Assembly: GCA_948467735.1 (NCBI GenBank)
Contig: CAOKFN010000015.1
Location: 21,061 to 85,060, forward strand
Source of the DNA: an uncultured bacterium
GTDB lineage: Bacteria > Bacillota > Clostridia > Lachnospirales > Lachnospiraceae
Direction of reading: 5' to 3'
DNA: 64,000 bases
Part shown: one piece after another, positions 43,763-51,631 of the stretch
Position numbering within the stretch: position 1 is the stretch's first letter
Layout: each line of letters begins with the position of its first letter
Position numbers and translations under genes: made by a program
Notes under the pieces: generated by a model
The model's database searches: none
Seen by the model: the letters and a program-made list of their open reading frames with translations, nothing else
What the model was told of the DNA's origin: nothing

Positions 43763-44588
43763 GGAACTCTTGAAAAAAAACGCCCCCATCGGGGTATTTG
43801 ATTCCGGTGTGGGCGGTTTGACCGTGGTCCGGGAAATCATGCGGCAGATTCCCAATGAGAAAATCATCTATTTCGGCGATACCGCCCGGGTTCCTTACGG
43901 CAGCAAATCCAAGGACACGGTCACTCGGTTTTCGGAACAGATTGTGCGTTTTTTGAGGACCTTTCAGGTGAAAACCATTGTTGCCGCCTGCAATACCGTA
44001 AGCGCCTATGCGCTGGACGTGCTGGAAAAGGATACGGACGTTCCTATCATCGGCGTGGTGAAGCCGGGCGCCAAAACCGCCATGGAAGCCACTAAAAACA
44101 GGCGCATCGGCGTGATTGCCACGGAGGCCACCATCGGCAGCGGAATATATGCCAACTACATAAAAGCCCTAAACGAAACTGTGGAAATCTACGGCAAGGC
44201 CTGCCCCCTGCTCGTTCCTCTGGTGGAGGAGGGCCTCCTGGAAGACCCCGTAACGGACGAAATTGCCCGCAGATATCTGACGGAGCTTATCGATATCGAC
44301 ATTGACACCTTGATACTGGGCTGTACCCACTACCCGTTAATCCGCTCCACCTTGGGCAGAATTATGGGGCCGGAGGTCGCTTTGGTCAATCCGGCCTACG
44401 AGACGGCGCGGGAATTAAAAGAAATGCTGGGAGAGCTTGACCTGCTTTTGGACGAACCGCCCGGTCTTGGCAGCAACCAGTACCAATTTTATGTCAGCGA
44501 TAAAGCGGATAAATTTATGCACTTTGCCAACTCTATCATAAAATACGGCATTCTTTCCGCCAAGGCAATCAACATAGAGGAATACTGA
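43740..44588 (+). CDS. murI: Glutamate racemase
   Basis: 282 residues. Makes D-glutamate for peptidoglycan. PIGVFDSGVGGLTVVREI, FGDTARVPYGSKS, the first catalytic Cys in VAACNTVSAYALD and the second in ILGCTHYPLIR are all present. Cytoplasmic. Followed 1 nt later by the DUF1934 gene. Confidence 0.96.
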   Translation: MTETKINRELLKKNAPIGVFDSGVGGLTVVREIMRQIPNEKIIYFGDTARVPYGSKSKDTVTRFSEQIVRFLRTFQVKTIVAACNTVSAYALDVLEKDTDVPIIGVVKPGAKTAMEATKNRRIGVIATEATIGSGIYANYIKALNETVEIYGKACPLLVPLVEEGLLEDPVTDEIARRYLTELIDIDIDTLILGCTHYPLIRSTLGRIMGPEVALVNPAYETARELKEMLGELDLLLDEPPGLGSNQYQFYVSDKADKFMHFANSIIKYGILSAKAINIEEY

Positions 44589-44589
44589 A

Positions 44590-45045
44590 ATGTCAAAAAC
44601 AGTTCATCTCTCCCTGACCGGGCGGCAGCGCGGCGAGACAGGCGCAGAAACCGCGGTAAAGACCGTCACGACGGCGGAATATTACGAAAAAAACGGCAGT
44701 ATTTACATATTATATCAGGAATCTGCGGAGGACGCCGACACGCATCAAAAGCCCGGTGACGCCGCCTCCACACGATGCAGGATAAAGCTAAAGGACGGTA
44801 TTCTGGAGCTGATCAAAACCGGGGCCGTCAACACACGCATGGTTTTTGAAGCAGGCAGGGAATACTTGACAGACTATGCCACCCCTTACGGCTGCCTGAA
44901 GCTGGGAATCCTCACCCATGCGTTAAGCTGCTCCAAGCGCGGCGGCAAAATGACAATTCAAATAAAATACGGCCTGACCTCTGAAGGACAGCTTATTTCC
45001 GACTGCGAAATGGAAATCCGGCTGACGGACGCACATTTTCCGTAA
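44590..45045 (+). CDS. DUF1934 (YwiB-like) calycin-fold protein
   Basis: 151 residues of beta-barrel character: VHLSLTGRQRGE..IYILYQESAED, IKLKDGILELIKTGAVNTRMVFE, YGCLKLGILTHAL and a C-terminal GQLISDCEMEIRL strand. Matches DUF1934/YwiB, small lipocalin-like proteins of unknown function. Adjacent to murI as in many clostridia. Confidence 0.85.
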   Translation: MSKTVHLSLTGRQRGETGAETAVKTVTTAEYYEKNGSIYILYQESAEDADTHQKPGDAASTRCRIKLKDGILELIKTGAVNTRMVFEAGREYLTDYATPYGCLKLGILTHALSCSKRGGKMTIQIKYGLTSEGQLISDCEMEIRLTDAHFP

Positions 45046-45101
45046 CGGCGCCGCGGCCTGTCAAAGCTGCTGCGATTTTCCATAAAATTACAGCCGCAGG
45101 C

Positions 45102-45129
45102 TAAACATTTTCACGGCGCAAGCCGAAAT
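45102..45129 (+). promoter_or_regulatory. Weak sigma-28-like promoter
   Basis: TAAA (45102-45105), 17 nt, CCGAAAT (45123-45129). One base longer than the other sigma-28 promoters here and with one -10 mismatch. It lies about 105 nt before the ATG at 45237. Confidence 0.4.
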
Positions 45130-45236
45130 ATTTTATATAATCATGGATGATGCGCCCATATCAATGCATTGCATTCCCATATTTTATGCTTATATATGGG
45201 CAGATTCGACGGGAACCCCGTCAGAAGGAGGATACT

Positions 45237-45884
45237 ATGAGTGTAAACGGAGTTACATCAACTCAGGCGGCTGCCGCCTACAATTATTCCGCTGTAGAAA
45301 GCACCAAAGTCGATGCTTCAAAAACAGAAAACACCGCCGCAGATAAGGTTTCCGGCGCTGAGGCCGATAAGGGTGCCGTATATGAGCCTTCCAAGGAAAC
45401 TGCTTCTTCCGTAAAGAAAACCTACACGCCCGACACCAATCTGGTCAACAAGCTGAAGGCCGACGCGGAGGCTCGTACCGCGCAGCTGCGCAGTCTGGTT
45501 GAGAAAATGATGACGGATCAGGCGTCTACCTACGGCAAGGCAAACGATATCTGGTCTTTCTTAAGAGAGGGCAATTTCACGGTTGATCCCGCCACCAAGA
45601 TGCAGGCTCAGGCCGATATTGCGGAAGACGGCTACTGGGGCGTAAATCAGACTTCCGACAGGATCATCGACTTCGCCAACGCATTGACCGGCGGCGACCC
45701 TGACAAGATTGAGGATATGCGTTCCGCGTTTGAAAAGGGCTTCAAGAAAGCCGAGAAGACATGGGGCGGCAAGCTTCCCGATATTTCCCAGCGTACTTAT
45801 GACGCCGTGATGGAGAAATTTGACAAGATGGCGGCTGAGGCAAAGAAGGCTTCCAGCGCTGCCGATCCCGCCGGAGAGCAGTAA
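45237..45884 (+). CDS. Hypothetical helical protein, possible flagellar-regulon member
   Basis: 215 residues from ATG after AGAAGGAGG. The N-terminus MSVNGVTSTQAAAAYNYSAVES is Ala/Ser/Thr-rich and unstructured, like exported flagellar proteins. The C-terminal half is helical (NLVNKLKADAEARTAQLRSLVEKMM, NDIWSFLREGNFTVDPATK, DRIIDFANALTGGDPDKIEDM). No signal peptide. I have seen similar proteins in flagellated Lachnospiraceae but know no function. A sigma-28-like promoter sits upstream. Confidence 0.7.
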   Translation: MSVNGVTSTQAAAAYNYSAVESTKVDASKTENTAADKVSGAEADKGAVYEPSKETASSVKKTYTPDTNLVNKLKADAEARTAQLRSLVEKMMTDQASTYGKANDIWSFLREGNFTVDPATKMQAQADIAEDGYWGVNQTSDRIIDFANALTGGDPDKIEDMRSAFEKGFKKAEKTWGGKLPDISQRTYDAVMEKFDKMAAEAKKASSAADPAGEQ

Positions 45885-46002
45885 AAAATACCGGACGGCA
45901 GAGGGCGCACCTGACTTAAAGCAATGGACGGGAAATTTTGGAAGTTCAGAAAGCTGAGCGGCATATGCGTCCCTTAAAACATTTTCCCAGATAGAAAATG
46001 CA

Positions 46003-46068
46003 TTGCGGAGCGGAACTGTAATTTTGAGGCGTTTTGCCAATAAATGAAGGTTCTGCTCCGCAATTTTT
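46003..46068 (+). terminator. Intrinsic terminator
   Basis: TTGCGGAGC (46003-46011) pairs with GCTCCGCAA (46055-46063), followed by TTTTT. The loop is long (about 40 nt), with GAAC/GTTC extending the stem. Confidence 0.65.
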
Positions 46069-46076
46069 CGTCTGTC

Positions 46077-46166
46077 AAATTTTGCCGCGAAATTAAATTC
46101 TGCCATAAAAATATATTCCGCCGCATAATCATATCTTGTCGTAAGATTATATTTCGGCATAAAAAA
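46077..46166. repeat. Five tandem 18-bp repeats
   Basis: Copies begin at 46077, 46095, 46113, 46131 and 46149, consensus about ATATTYTGCCGTAAAATT. Exactly 18 bp each, diverged by 4-7 bases. No gene overlaps them; the rest of 45885-46442 is otherwise empty. Confidence 0.8.
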
Positions 46167-46442
46167 TGGCTTTTCCGCGATTCTCACACAAGCCAGCCGA
46201 AACAAACCTGTTTCTCCCACCGTGATAATAGAAAATCCGGAAAGCCATTCCTATTTTCAGAACTCAATTCCCCGAAACCACACCATGCCATACGAGCCTG
46301 CGTGTACCGCCAAGCCGCAAGCCATGCGAAGCCGTGTATGCTTCCGCACAGTATCCCAAGCCGTGGCGAGACGATACGCCGCCCGCTCTGCCTGCCGCAA
46401 AGCGTTTTATTATTTGTCAGGCATAACAACGCATGCCCTCAT

Positions 46443-47993
46443 TCAGCTGCCCTTTACCACCAAAAGCTTCTGTCCCGCCTTCAATTCGTCGCTGTCAAGC
46501 CCGTTCAATTCCCGAATGGCTTCCACAGGCACGTAATATTTTTTCCCGATATTCCACAGGTTATCCCCTTCTTTGACCATATAGACCACCATTCCCGGAA
46601 GGGCGCTCATCTTGCCGCTGTCCAGCTCCGCCGCGTTGACCTGCGTAATCAATTCCAGCGAAATGCTCTTGAATACCACGGTGGAAAAGCTCACCACCGC
46701 CTTCACATCCATCTCCTCGCCGTCCAGCATTGTCACCTGCAGCTGCTCCACTTCCGCCCGCACCTTGCCCATATCCTCGGCCGCAATATCCGGCACCTCC
46801 AAGGTATATTGATAAGGAATCTGCGCCTGCGCGCATCCGTATGGGGACTCATCCTCTCCGGTAATATACATTACTTTTACCTGAAGGCTGCCCTGCAGCA
46901 GAATGCCGTTTTCCACCGTACTCTGCTGCTCCAGCGCCACGTCGGCCTCGCTGTGCAGCAGCTGCAGCACCGTTCCCCCGGTTACTTTCACATGATCCGT
47001 CACCTTTGTCTTTCCGGTTACTTTGGAAAGCAGTCTCCGCAGCTCCGCCTTATGCGTCACCGTACTGATTTCCTTGGACACCCCGTAAATATCCGATATA
47101 ATCTCCAGCCGCTCTTCCTCATAAATGCGGATGCCGATATCCAGCACCAGCTCCAGACCGATATTTCGCTCCTCACCGTCGAAATCAGGACGGATGGAAA
47201 GCTCCTGCTGACCCAGATGATAGCGGATATCCGGAAGCATTCCCTCCCTGCAGCCGTGACATTCCAGCACGCCGCTGAAGGGCAGAGTGGTCTCAAAGCT
47301 CCTGCAGGGATGGTCTTCCCCTTCCCCCTCATACAGAATAAAGAAATGGATGTCCCCCGATATGGTAAGCTTTTCCTCCATCACCTTAAATTCCACATCC
47401 CCCAGAGAAATATCGCTCCAAAGAATCTGAAACACATTGGGATAATTGGAGGGCAGAACCACTTCCTCCTTCAAACGGAAAATATCGTTCTTACAGATGG
47501 CAATCTGCGCCAGCTCCAAAGGCATCCGGCGATATTCCACCGTCTCGTCCCCATGGATGGCAACGGGCGCTTCCTCGTCATACAGCTCTTCCACCTGCGC
47601 CGTCATCGTAATCAGAGACTGAATATTCAGCTTGCGGGAATTGATCATGCTTATGGTAAGATCCTCCACCTCCCCCTCCACCGTCACCGCGTCCGAAGGC
47701 ACAACGCCCTGTAGATTGATTTTCTCCTCAAAAGGCAGCTTACCCTCTAGCAAAATCAAACTGCTGCCTTCTTCCATGGTATGATAGAGCGCCACAAAGT
47801 TAAGCCTGCCGCGGACAGTAACCGAATCCACCGCCGGTTTAATTTCATCAATCACCAGCTCTCCCTTTTCCAAGTTCAACGCGCTGATATCCGGTTTATT
47901 CTCCGGAAGGTTTACATCATCCTCCAGAGTAAACTGCGTGACTGCCTGAACCCGAATGCGGTCCATATGTATATTTCTCTTTAACAGCTCCAC
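46443..47993 (-). CDS. SipL-like spore coat protein (DUF3794 repeats plus LysM)
   Basis: 516 residues from GTG 47993 with TGGAGG upstream. Three DUF3794/SPOCS-type beta domains (for example DISALNLEKGELVIDEIKPAVDSVTVRGRL; LYEGEGEDHPCRSFETTLPFSGVLE) are followed by a C-terminal LysM (VYMVKEGDNLWNIGKKYYVPVEAIRELNGL, about 468-512). This is the SipL architecture; in Clostridioides difficile SipL links SpoIVA to the coat. Its presence argues that the organism sporulates. Confidence 0.85.
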   Translation of the reverse strand: MELLKRNIHMDRIRVQAVTQFTLEDDVNLPENKPDISALNLEKGELVIDEIKPAVDSVTVRGRLNFVALYHTMEEGSSLILLEGKLPFEEKINLQGVVPSDAVTVEGEVEDLTISMINSRKLNIQSLITMTAQVEELYDEEAPVAIHGDETVEYRRMPLELAQIAICKNDIFRLKEEVVLPSNYPNVFQILWSDISLGDVEFKVMEEKLTISGDIHFFILYEGEGEDHPCRSFETTLPFSGVLECHGCREGMLPDIRYHLGQQELSIRPDFDGEERNIGLELVLDIGIRIYEEERLEIISDIYGVSKEISTVTHKAELRRLLSKVTGKTKVTDHVKVTGGTVLQLLHSEADVALEQQSTVENGILLQGSLQVKVMYITGEDESPYGCAQAQIPYQYTLEVPDIAAEDMGKVRAEVEQLQVTMLDGEEMDVKAVVSFSTVVFKSISLELITQVNAAELDSGKMSALPGMVVYMVKEGDNLWNIGKKYYVPVEAIRELNGLDSDELKAGQKLLVVKGS

Positions 47994-48063
47994 AAAAATA
48001 CCTCCAATTTTACTGGTATAGGTATATATATGAGAGCTGTCTGAAAATTATGCATGAAAATCC

Positions 48064-48438
48064 TTACAGCAGGTGTTCAAATTCCGCTATGATTTCTGAG
48101 GCGATTCCGGCATCGGCAAATTTTTTTGATATTTCTTTCGCCAATTGAATTTGACCTGCCAGCGTAACCCTGTCGTCTTTCGGGTAAAAATCCATATGGG
48201 ATTTGTAATATAAATACCCGTCCTCCTGTGCCGTTAAAAATTTTTCGTCATAATCTTCGTTATATGTTATCTCAACGGTATTTCTGCCAATGCTGAAATA
48301 CTTTGGAGAAATCAATTCTGTTTCCTTGAATGATACCTCCCAAGCGGCTTTATTTTTTCCTAACAACTCCAAAATTCTTGTCCTATCGGCATTCACAGCA
48401 ATTCTAAACGAAACGGATATGTCCTGAATTTTCCTCAT
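48064..48438 (-). CDS. Small hypothetical protein
   Basis: 124 residues, GAGGGGG directly before the ATG. Alpha/beta with acidic patches (VEITYNEDYDEKFLTAQEDGYLYYKSHMDFYPKDDRV). No signal peptide. I do not recognise it; immunity-like small proteins have this appearance. 12 bp downstream of pyrD, so probably transcribed with it. Confidence 0.6.
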   Translation of the reverse strand: MRKIQDISVSFRIAVNADRTRILELLGKNKAAWEVSFKETELISPKYFSIGRNTVEITYNEDYDEKFLTAQEDGYLYYKSHMDFYPKDDRVTLAGQIQLAKEISKKFADAGIASEIIAEFEHLL

Positions 48439-48450
48439 CCCCCTCGCCGT

Positions 48451-49356
48451 TTACTCCACTGCCCCAATCAAATCCGACACATGCTCCACATGGTACTTTC
48501 TCATGTAATCCTCAATGCCCTCTATCACTTCCACTGTGGCATAAGGATTCACGAAATTCATGGCCCCCACGCTCACGGCGGTCGCTCCGGCCAGCAGGAA
48601 CTCAATGGCGTCCTCCCCCGTGCCAATGCCCCCCATGCCCACAATAGGAATCTTCACCGCCTGAGCGGCCTGATATACCATGCGCACCGCAACGGGCTTG
48701 ATAGCGGGGCCGCTCATGCCCCCCGTCTTATTGGCAAGCACAAACCGCCTCTTATGAATATCTATCTTCATTCCGGTAATGGTGTTAATCAGGGACAGAG
48801 CGTCGCAGCCCGCCGCCTCGGCCGCCTTTGCCATCTCCCCGATATCGGTCACATTGGGGCTTAATTTCATCATAATCGGCTGTTTCGCGTGTTTTTTCAC
48901 CTCTTTGGTGATGCGCTGCAGCGCGTCCGTGTTCTGGCCAAACGCAATCGCCCCCTCCTTCACGTTGGGACAGGATACATTGATTTCCAGCATGGCGACG
49001 GCCGGTTCCTCTCCCAGCCGTTCCACTACCTCCACATAATCCTCCACGGTTCTGCCGCAGACATTGACAATGATCTTCGTGTCGTACTGCTTCAGAAAAG
49101 GAATATCCCTCTCCATAAATACGTCGATGCCGGGATTCTGCAGTCCGATGGCGTTGAGCATCCCCCCATACACCTCCGCCACTCTGGGCGTGGGATTCCC
49201 CGGCCAAGGGACGTTCGCCACCCCCTTAGTCACCACGGCGCCCAGCCGGTTCAAATCCACGAATTCCGAATATTCCATCCCTGAGCCAAACGTTCCCGAG
49301 GCTGTCATTACGGGATTTTTCAGGGTTACGCCTGCGATTGTCACTTCTGTATTCAT
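48451..49356 (-). CDS. pyrD: Dihydroorotate dehydrogenase B catalytic subunit
   Basis: 301 residues, class 1B. Oxidises dihydroorotate to orotate with FMN and passes electrons to PyrK. VTIAGVTLKNPVMTASGTFGSG, VNVCGRTVEDYVEVV, the active-site cysteine in EINVSCPNVKEG, KLSPNVTDI, NKTGGMSGPAIKP and GMGGIGTGEDAIEFLLAGA are present. pyrK is normally adjacent but here lies 6.2 kb upstream at 55618-56382. The ATG follows a tandem-repeat leader. Confidence 0.95.
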   Translation of the reverse strand: MNTEVTIAGVTLKNPVMTASGTFGSGMEYSEFVDLNRLGAVVTKGVANVPWPGNPTPRVAEVYGGMLNAIGLQNPGIDVFMERDIPFLKQYDTKIIVNVCGRTVEDYVEVVERLGEEPAVAMLEINVSCPNVKEGAIAFGQNTDALQRITKEVKKHAKQPIMMKLSPNVTDIGEMAKAAEAAGCDALSLINTITGMKIDIHKRRFVLANKTGGMSGPAIKPVAVRMVYQAAQAVKIPIVGMGGIGTGEDAIEFLLAGATAVSVGAMNFVNPYATVEVIEGIEDYMRKYHVEHVSDLIGAVE

Positions 49357-49373
49357 CTTTTTCTCCTATTCGA

Positions 49374-49589
49374 CTGCCGACCGCGGCAGTTTGTTCCCTA
49401 CTTTCGAGACTGTTTCATTCCAACTGCTGCAGCTTGTTTCCTTTTTTTCAAGGCTGCTTCATTCCGACTGTTGCTGCTTGTTCCCTATCTTCAAAACTGT
49501 TTCATTCCGAATGCCGCAGCTTGTTCCCTATCTTCAAAACTGTTTCATTCCGAATGCCGCAGCTTGTTTCCTATTCTCAAGACTGTTTC
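49374..49589 (-). repeat. Five tandem 43-bp repeats in pyrD leader
   Basis: Plus strand copies at 49374-49416, 49417-49460, 49461-49503, 49504-49546 and 49547-49589. Core on the minus strand is GATAGGGAACAAGCTGCGG. Copies 3-5 are nearly identical. The copy next to pyrD passes into its AATAGGAGAAA ribosome-binding site. Confidence 0.85.
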
Positions 49590-49627
49590 ACCTGCGGCTA
49601 ATATCCCGCCTGCGGCAGTTTATTTCA

Positions 49628-50422
49628 TCATTGTTGTCTTTTTACCGTAAATATTTCCATATCATTTCTATCTATTTCAAAGGCTTCCGAAGATACCCTG
49701 ATCAGCTTAGTCCCTATGGGCATATCAATATATTTGAAAATATCCGGATCTAATTGCTGCCATACGGCCCCCACGCTGACTAATTCGATATTTCCGGCGT
49801 CCGAAATATATTCCTCGTCTTCATTCCCCGACAAAAACGACCAGCCGCTGTCCTGTTCATGAACCGGTTCATTTCTTTCCATATACCCGACCCTCCAGCC
49901 CTCTTCCGTTACTTTTTTTGACACATAGGAATTTAGGTTTAAGATCATTTTCTTATTTCTGATAGCCGCATACATTTTTTTATTCTGCTGAAACTCGTTC
50001 CTTTTTTCATCGCTGACTTCAACATCTGTATTTATGCTTTCAATACTCGCCCCCCAGACTTTATTATCATCGGCCTCATTTCTTAATATGACAGCCAATT
50101 CAAATATATCTTTTTCATTGACGTCTAAATTCAATTTAACTTCCTTCACGAGTTTTTTCCCTTTTTCATCATAGATATATCCTGCCGCCCCGCCGTCCTT
50201 ATAAAGCAATAATTTCATTGCGCCCAGATTGGCTTCATCATTATAAAACACCATAAACGGCGGCAGCTTATCATTGACGTACCAATCAAATTCCGTCCCG
50301 TCTTTTCCGTTCATGTAGTAAATTTCCCCGTTCCCTTCTAAATCGCCGCTATTTACATGGGGCAGATATAATTCCATATTGCTGTGAATTATTTCTTTGA
50401 CTTTATTTAATATGCGGTTCAT
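49628..50422 (-). CDS. DUF2185 (immunity Imm33-like) domain protein
   Basis: 264 residues with AGGAGG before ATG. The C-terminal part GWRVGYMERNEPVHEQDSGWSFLSGNEDEEYISDAG..DPDIFKYIDMPIGTKLIRVS matches DUF2185, a domain often found in polymorphic-toxin immunity proteins. The N-terminal 170 residues (MNGKDGTEFDWYVNDKLPPFMVFYN, LGAMKLLLYKDGGAAGYIYDEKG) are unassigned. No toxin is adjacent. Part of the accessory block between pyrK and pyrD. Confidence 0.7.
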   Translation of the reverse strand: MNRILNKVKEIIHSNMELYLPHVNSGDLEGNGEIYYMNGKDGTEFDWYVNDKLPPFMVFYNDEANLGAMKLLLYKDGGAAGYIYDEKGKKLVKEVKLNLDVNEKDIFELAVILRNEADDNKVWGASIESINTDVEVSDEKRNEFQQNKKMYAAIRNKKMILNLNSYVSKKVTEEGWRVGYMERNEPVHEQDSGWSFLSGNEDEEYISDAGNIELVSVGAVWQQLDPDIFKYIDMPIGTKLIRVSSEAFEIDRNDMEIFTVKRQQ

Positions 50423-50496
50423 ACTCCCTCCTGTATATATCGTTTGAAATTTGATGAAATGAAAACGAAATATTATTTTCTATTTATTGTTATTAA

Positions 50497-50525
50497 AATC
50501 TACGATAAAATACAAAATTTATCAA
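50497..50525 (-). promoter_or_regulatory. Promoter of the DUF2185 gene
   Basis: Minus strand TTGATA (50520-50525), 17 nt, TAGATT (50497-50502), with an AT-rich leader. The 11-bp repeats end 9 bp upstream of the -35. Confidence 0.6.
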
Positions 50526-50533
50526 AGGAGAAT

Positions 50534-50610
50534 GCTTCCTTAGTGTTTCCTTAACGCTTCCTTAACGTTTCCTCAGCTTTTATTCAGCTCCTCCTCAGCG
50601 TTTCCCGACT
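50534..50610 (-). promoter_or_regulatory. Seven 11-bp direct repeats immediately upstream of a promoter
   Basis: Minus strand units of about GTTAAGGAAGC, stepping exactly 11 bp (50534, 50545, 50556, 50567, 50578, 50589, 50600). Inner copies are GTTAAGGAAAC/GC; outer ones weaken. 11-bp-phased direct repeats just upstream of a -35 are typical for OmpR/PhoB-type response regulators. Confidence 0.65.
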
Positions 50611-50661
50611 CCGTGTTCAATGACTTTATAACAGCATTACAAGTATGCAGCCTTCCTATCG

Positions 50662-51321
50662 TTATTTTTTATCAGCCCTTTTATCCCCCTGAAATTCTTT
50701 TTCTATATAGCAATGTTCCTTTTCCGATATCAGCCTGTCCCCGTCGAAGTCAAGCTCAATAATATAAGGCATCCAATCTATGATGCGCAGAAAATCTTTA
50801 ACCCCAAACTCTGAATGGTAAAAATTCAAAATCGTGCTGAGCGCCGTCCCATGTGTTGCAGCAACAATTCTCTTTCCCTTATTTTTCTCCAATATTTCCC
50901 TGAGCGCCTCCATGTTCCTCCTCTGCACCATATGGATGGATTCGCCGCCTTCTTCACAATAATCATGGTCTTCCCAACGTTTTTCAAACATGCCGTACTG
51001 ATTGCCATTGACGCCCTTTTTTCTTTCACGCAGCCTCTCGTCCGTGATAATCTCTTTGCCATAAAAGGCGGCGGCCGCCGCAATCGTATCATAACTTCTT
51101 TTGTAGGGACTGCTGTAAAACACATCGATTCCCTTATCCTTCAGAAAATCCGTCACGATTTGGGCGTCTTTTCTGCCCTCGGCAGTCAGAGGTCTGGTCC
51201 TGTCGTCCTCCCATATATGTACAGGCTGCGCATGACGCACAAAATATACTTTTGTTATCTGAAGCTCTAACTGCTTACGCTTTTCTTCCGAAAGCGAAAC
51301 ATCATGGTATTCTGCTGCCAA
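50662..51321 (-). CDS. Histidine phosphatase superfamily protein
   Basis: 219 residues from TTG or a nearby ATG after AGGAGG. VYFVRHAQPVHIWEDDRTRPLT holds the catalytic RHA; SSPYKRSYDTIAAAA, LRERKKGVNGNQYGMFE and ATHGTALSTIL (second His) complete the active site. Phosphoglycerate mutase-like fold, substrate unknown. A structured RNA with a terminator precedes it. Confidence 0.88.
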   Translation of the reverse strand: MAAEYHDVSLSEEKRKQLELQITKVYFVRHAQPVHIWEDDRTRPLTAEGRKDAQIVTDFLKDKGIDVFYSSPYKRSYDTIAAAAAFYGKEIITDERLRERKKGVNGNQYGMFEKRWEDHDYCEEGGESIHMVQRRNMEALREILEKNKGKRIVAATHGTALSTILNFYHSEFGVKDFLRIIDWMPYIIELDFDGDRLISEKEHCYIEKEFQGDKRADKK

Positions 51322-51340
51322 TTTTATATCCTCCTGCTGT

Positions 51341-51484
51341 AAAAATGGGGCGGAAATTCCGCCCCACTGTCAGATTCGCACTTTGAACGGCGAAACATCC
51401 GCTTATCACTGTCCCGCTTAGGGCCAAGAGCTGCCCATGCGGTCATCAATCTTCTGCGCCAAAAGAAAATTTTATAAAATCATT
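51341..51484 (-). ncRNA. Candidate structured leader RNA ending in a terminator
   Basis: About 145 nt from a strong promoter (51491-51519) to GGGGCGGA-ATT-TCCGCCCC (51346-51365, minus sense) followed by ATTTTT. By eye the body folds as AGATT/AATCT closing two hairpins: CCGC-AT-GGGC..GCCC-TAA-GCGG and GCGGA-TGT-TTCGC. The terminator sits just before the Shine-Dalgarno of the histidine phosphatase gene, so it may be an attenuator, riboswitch or stand-alone sRNA. I cannot match it to a class from memory. Confidence 0.5.
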
Positions 51485-51490
51485 TACTAT

Positions 51491-51519
51491 AGTATACTCA
51501 AATATCTTTCAAATAGCAA
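51491..51519 (-). promoter_or_regulatory. Promoter of the structured leader
   Basis: Minus strand TTGCTA (51514-51519), 17 nt, TATACT (51491-51496). Confidence 0.7.
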
Positions 51520-51631
51520 CTGCTTTTCCATTTATTTTTTCCCTTTCCGGAAAAGTGTTCCCGATGCATAAATTTCCCTTGATAAAGTATATTTCTATGT
51601 AACTCACAAAATCCGCAGCCGCTTAAGAGTT

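Noticed and set aside
46044..47714. 556-codon open frame on the plus strand
   Set aside because: Antisense to the SipL-like gene, His/Leu/Gln-rich with no recognisable fold; explained by codon bias of the opposite strand.
49374..49589. CRISPR array
   Set aside because: Units are contiguous without unique spacers and no cas genes are present; simple tandem repeats.
51341..51484. Signal recognition particle RNA
   Set aside because: A short GCAGC...CCCTAAGCGGGA stretch recalls SRP RNA, but the conserved GGTCAGG and GGAAGGAAGCAGC motifs are absent.
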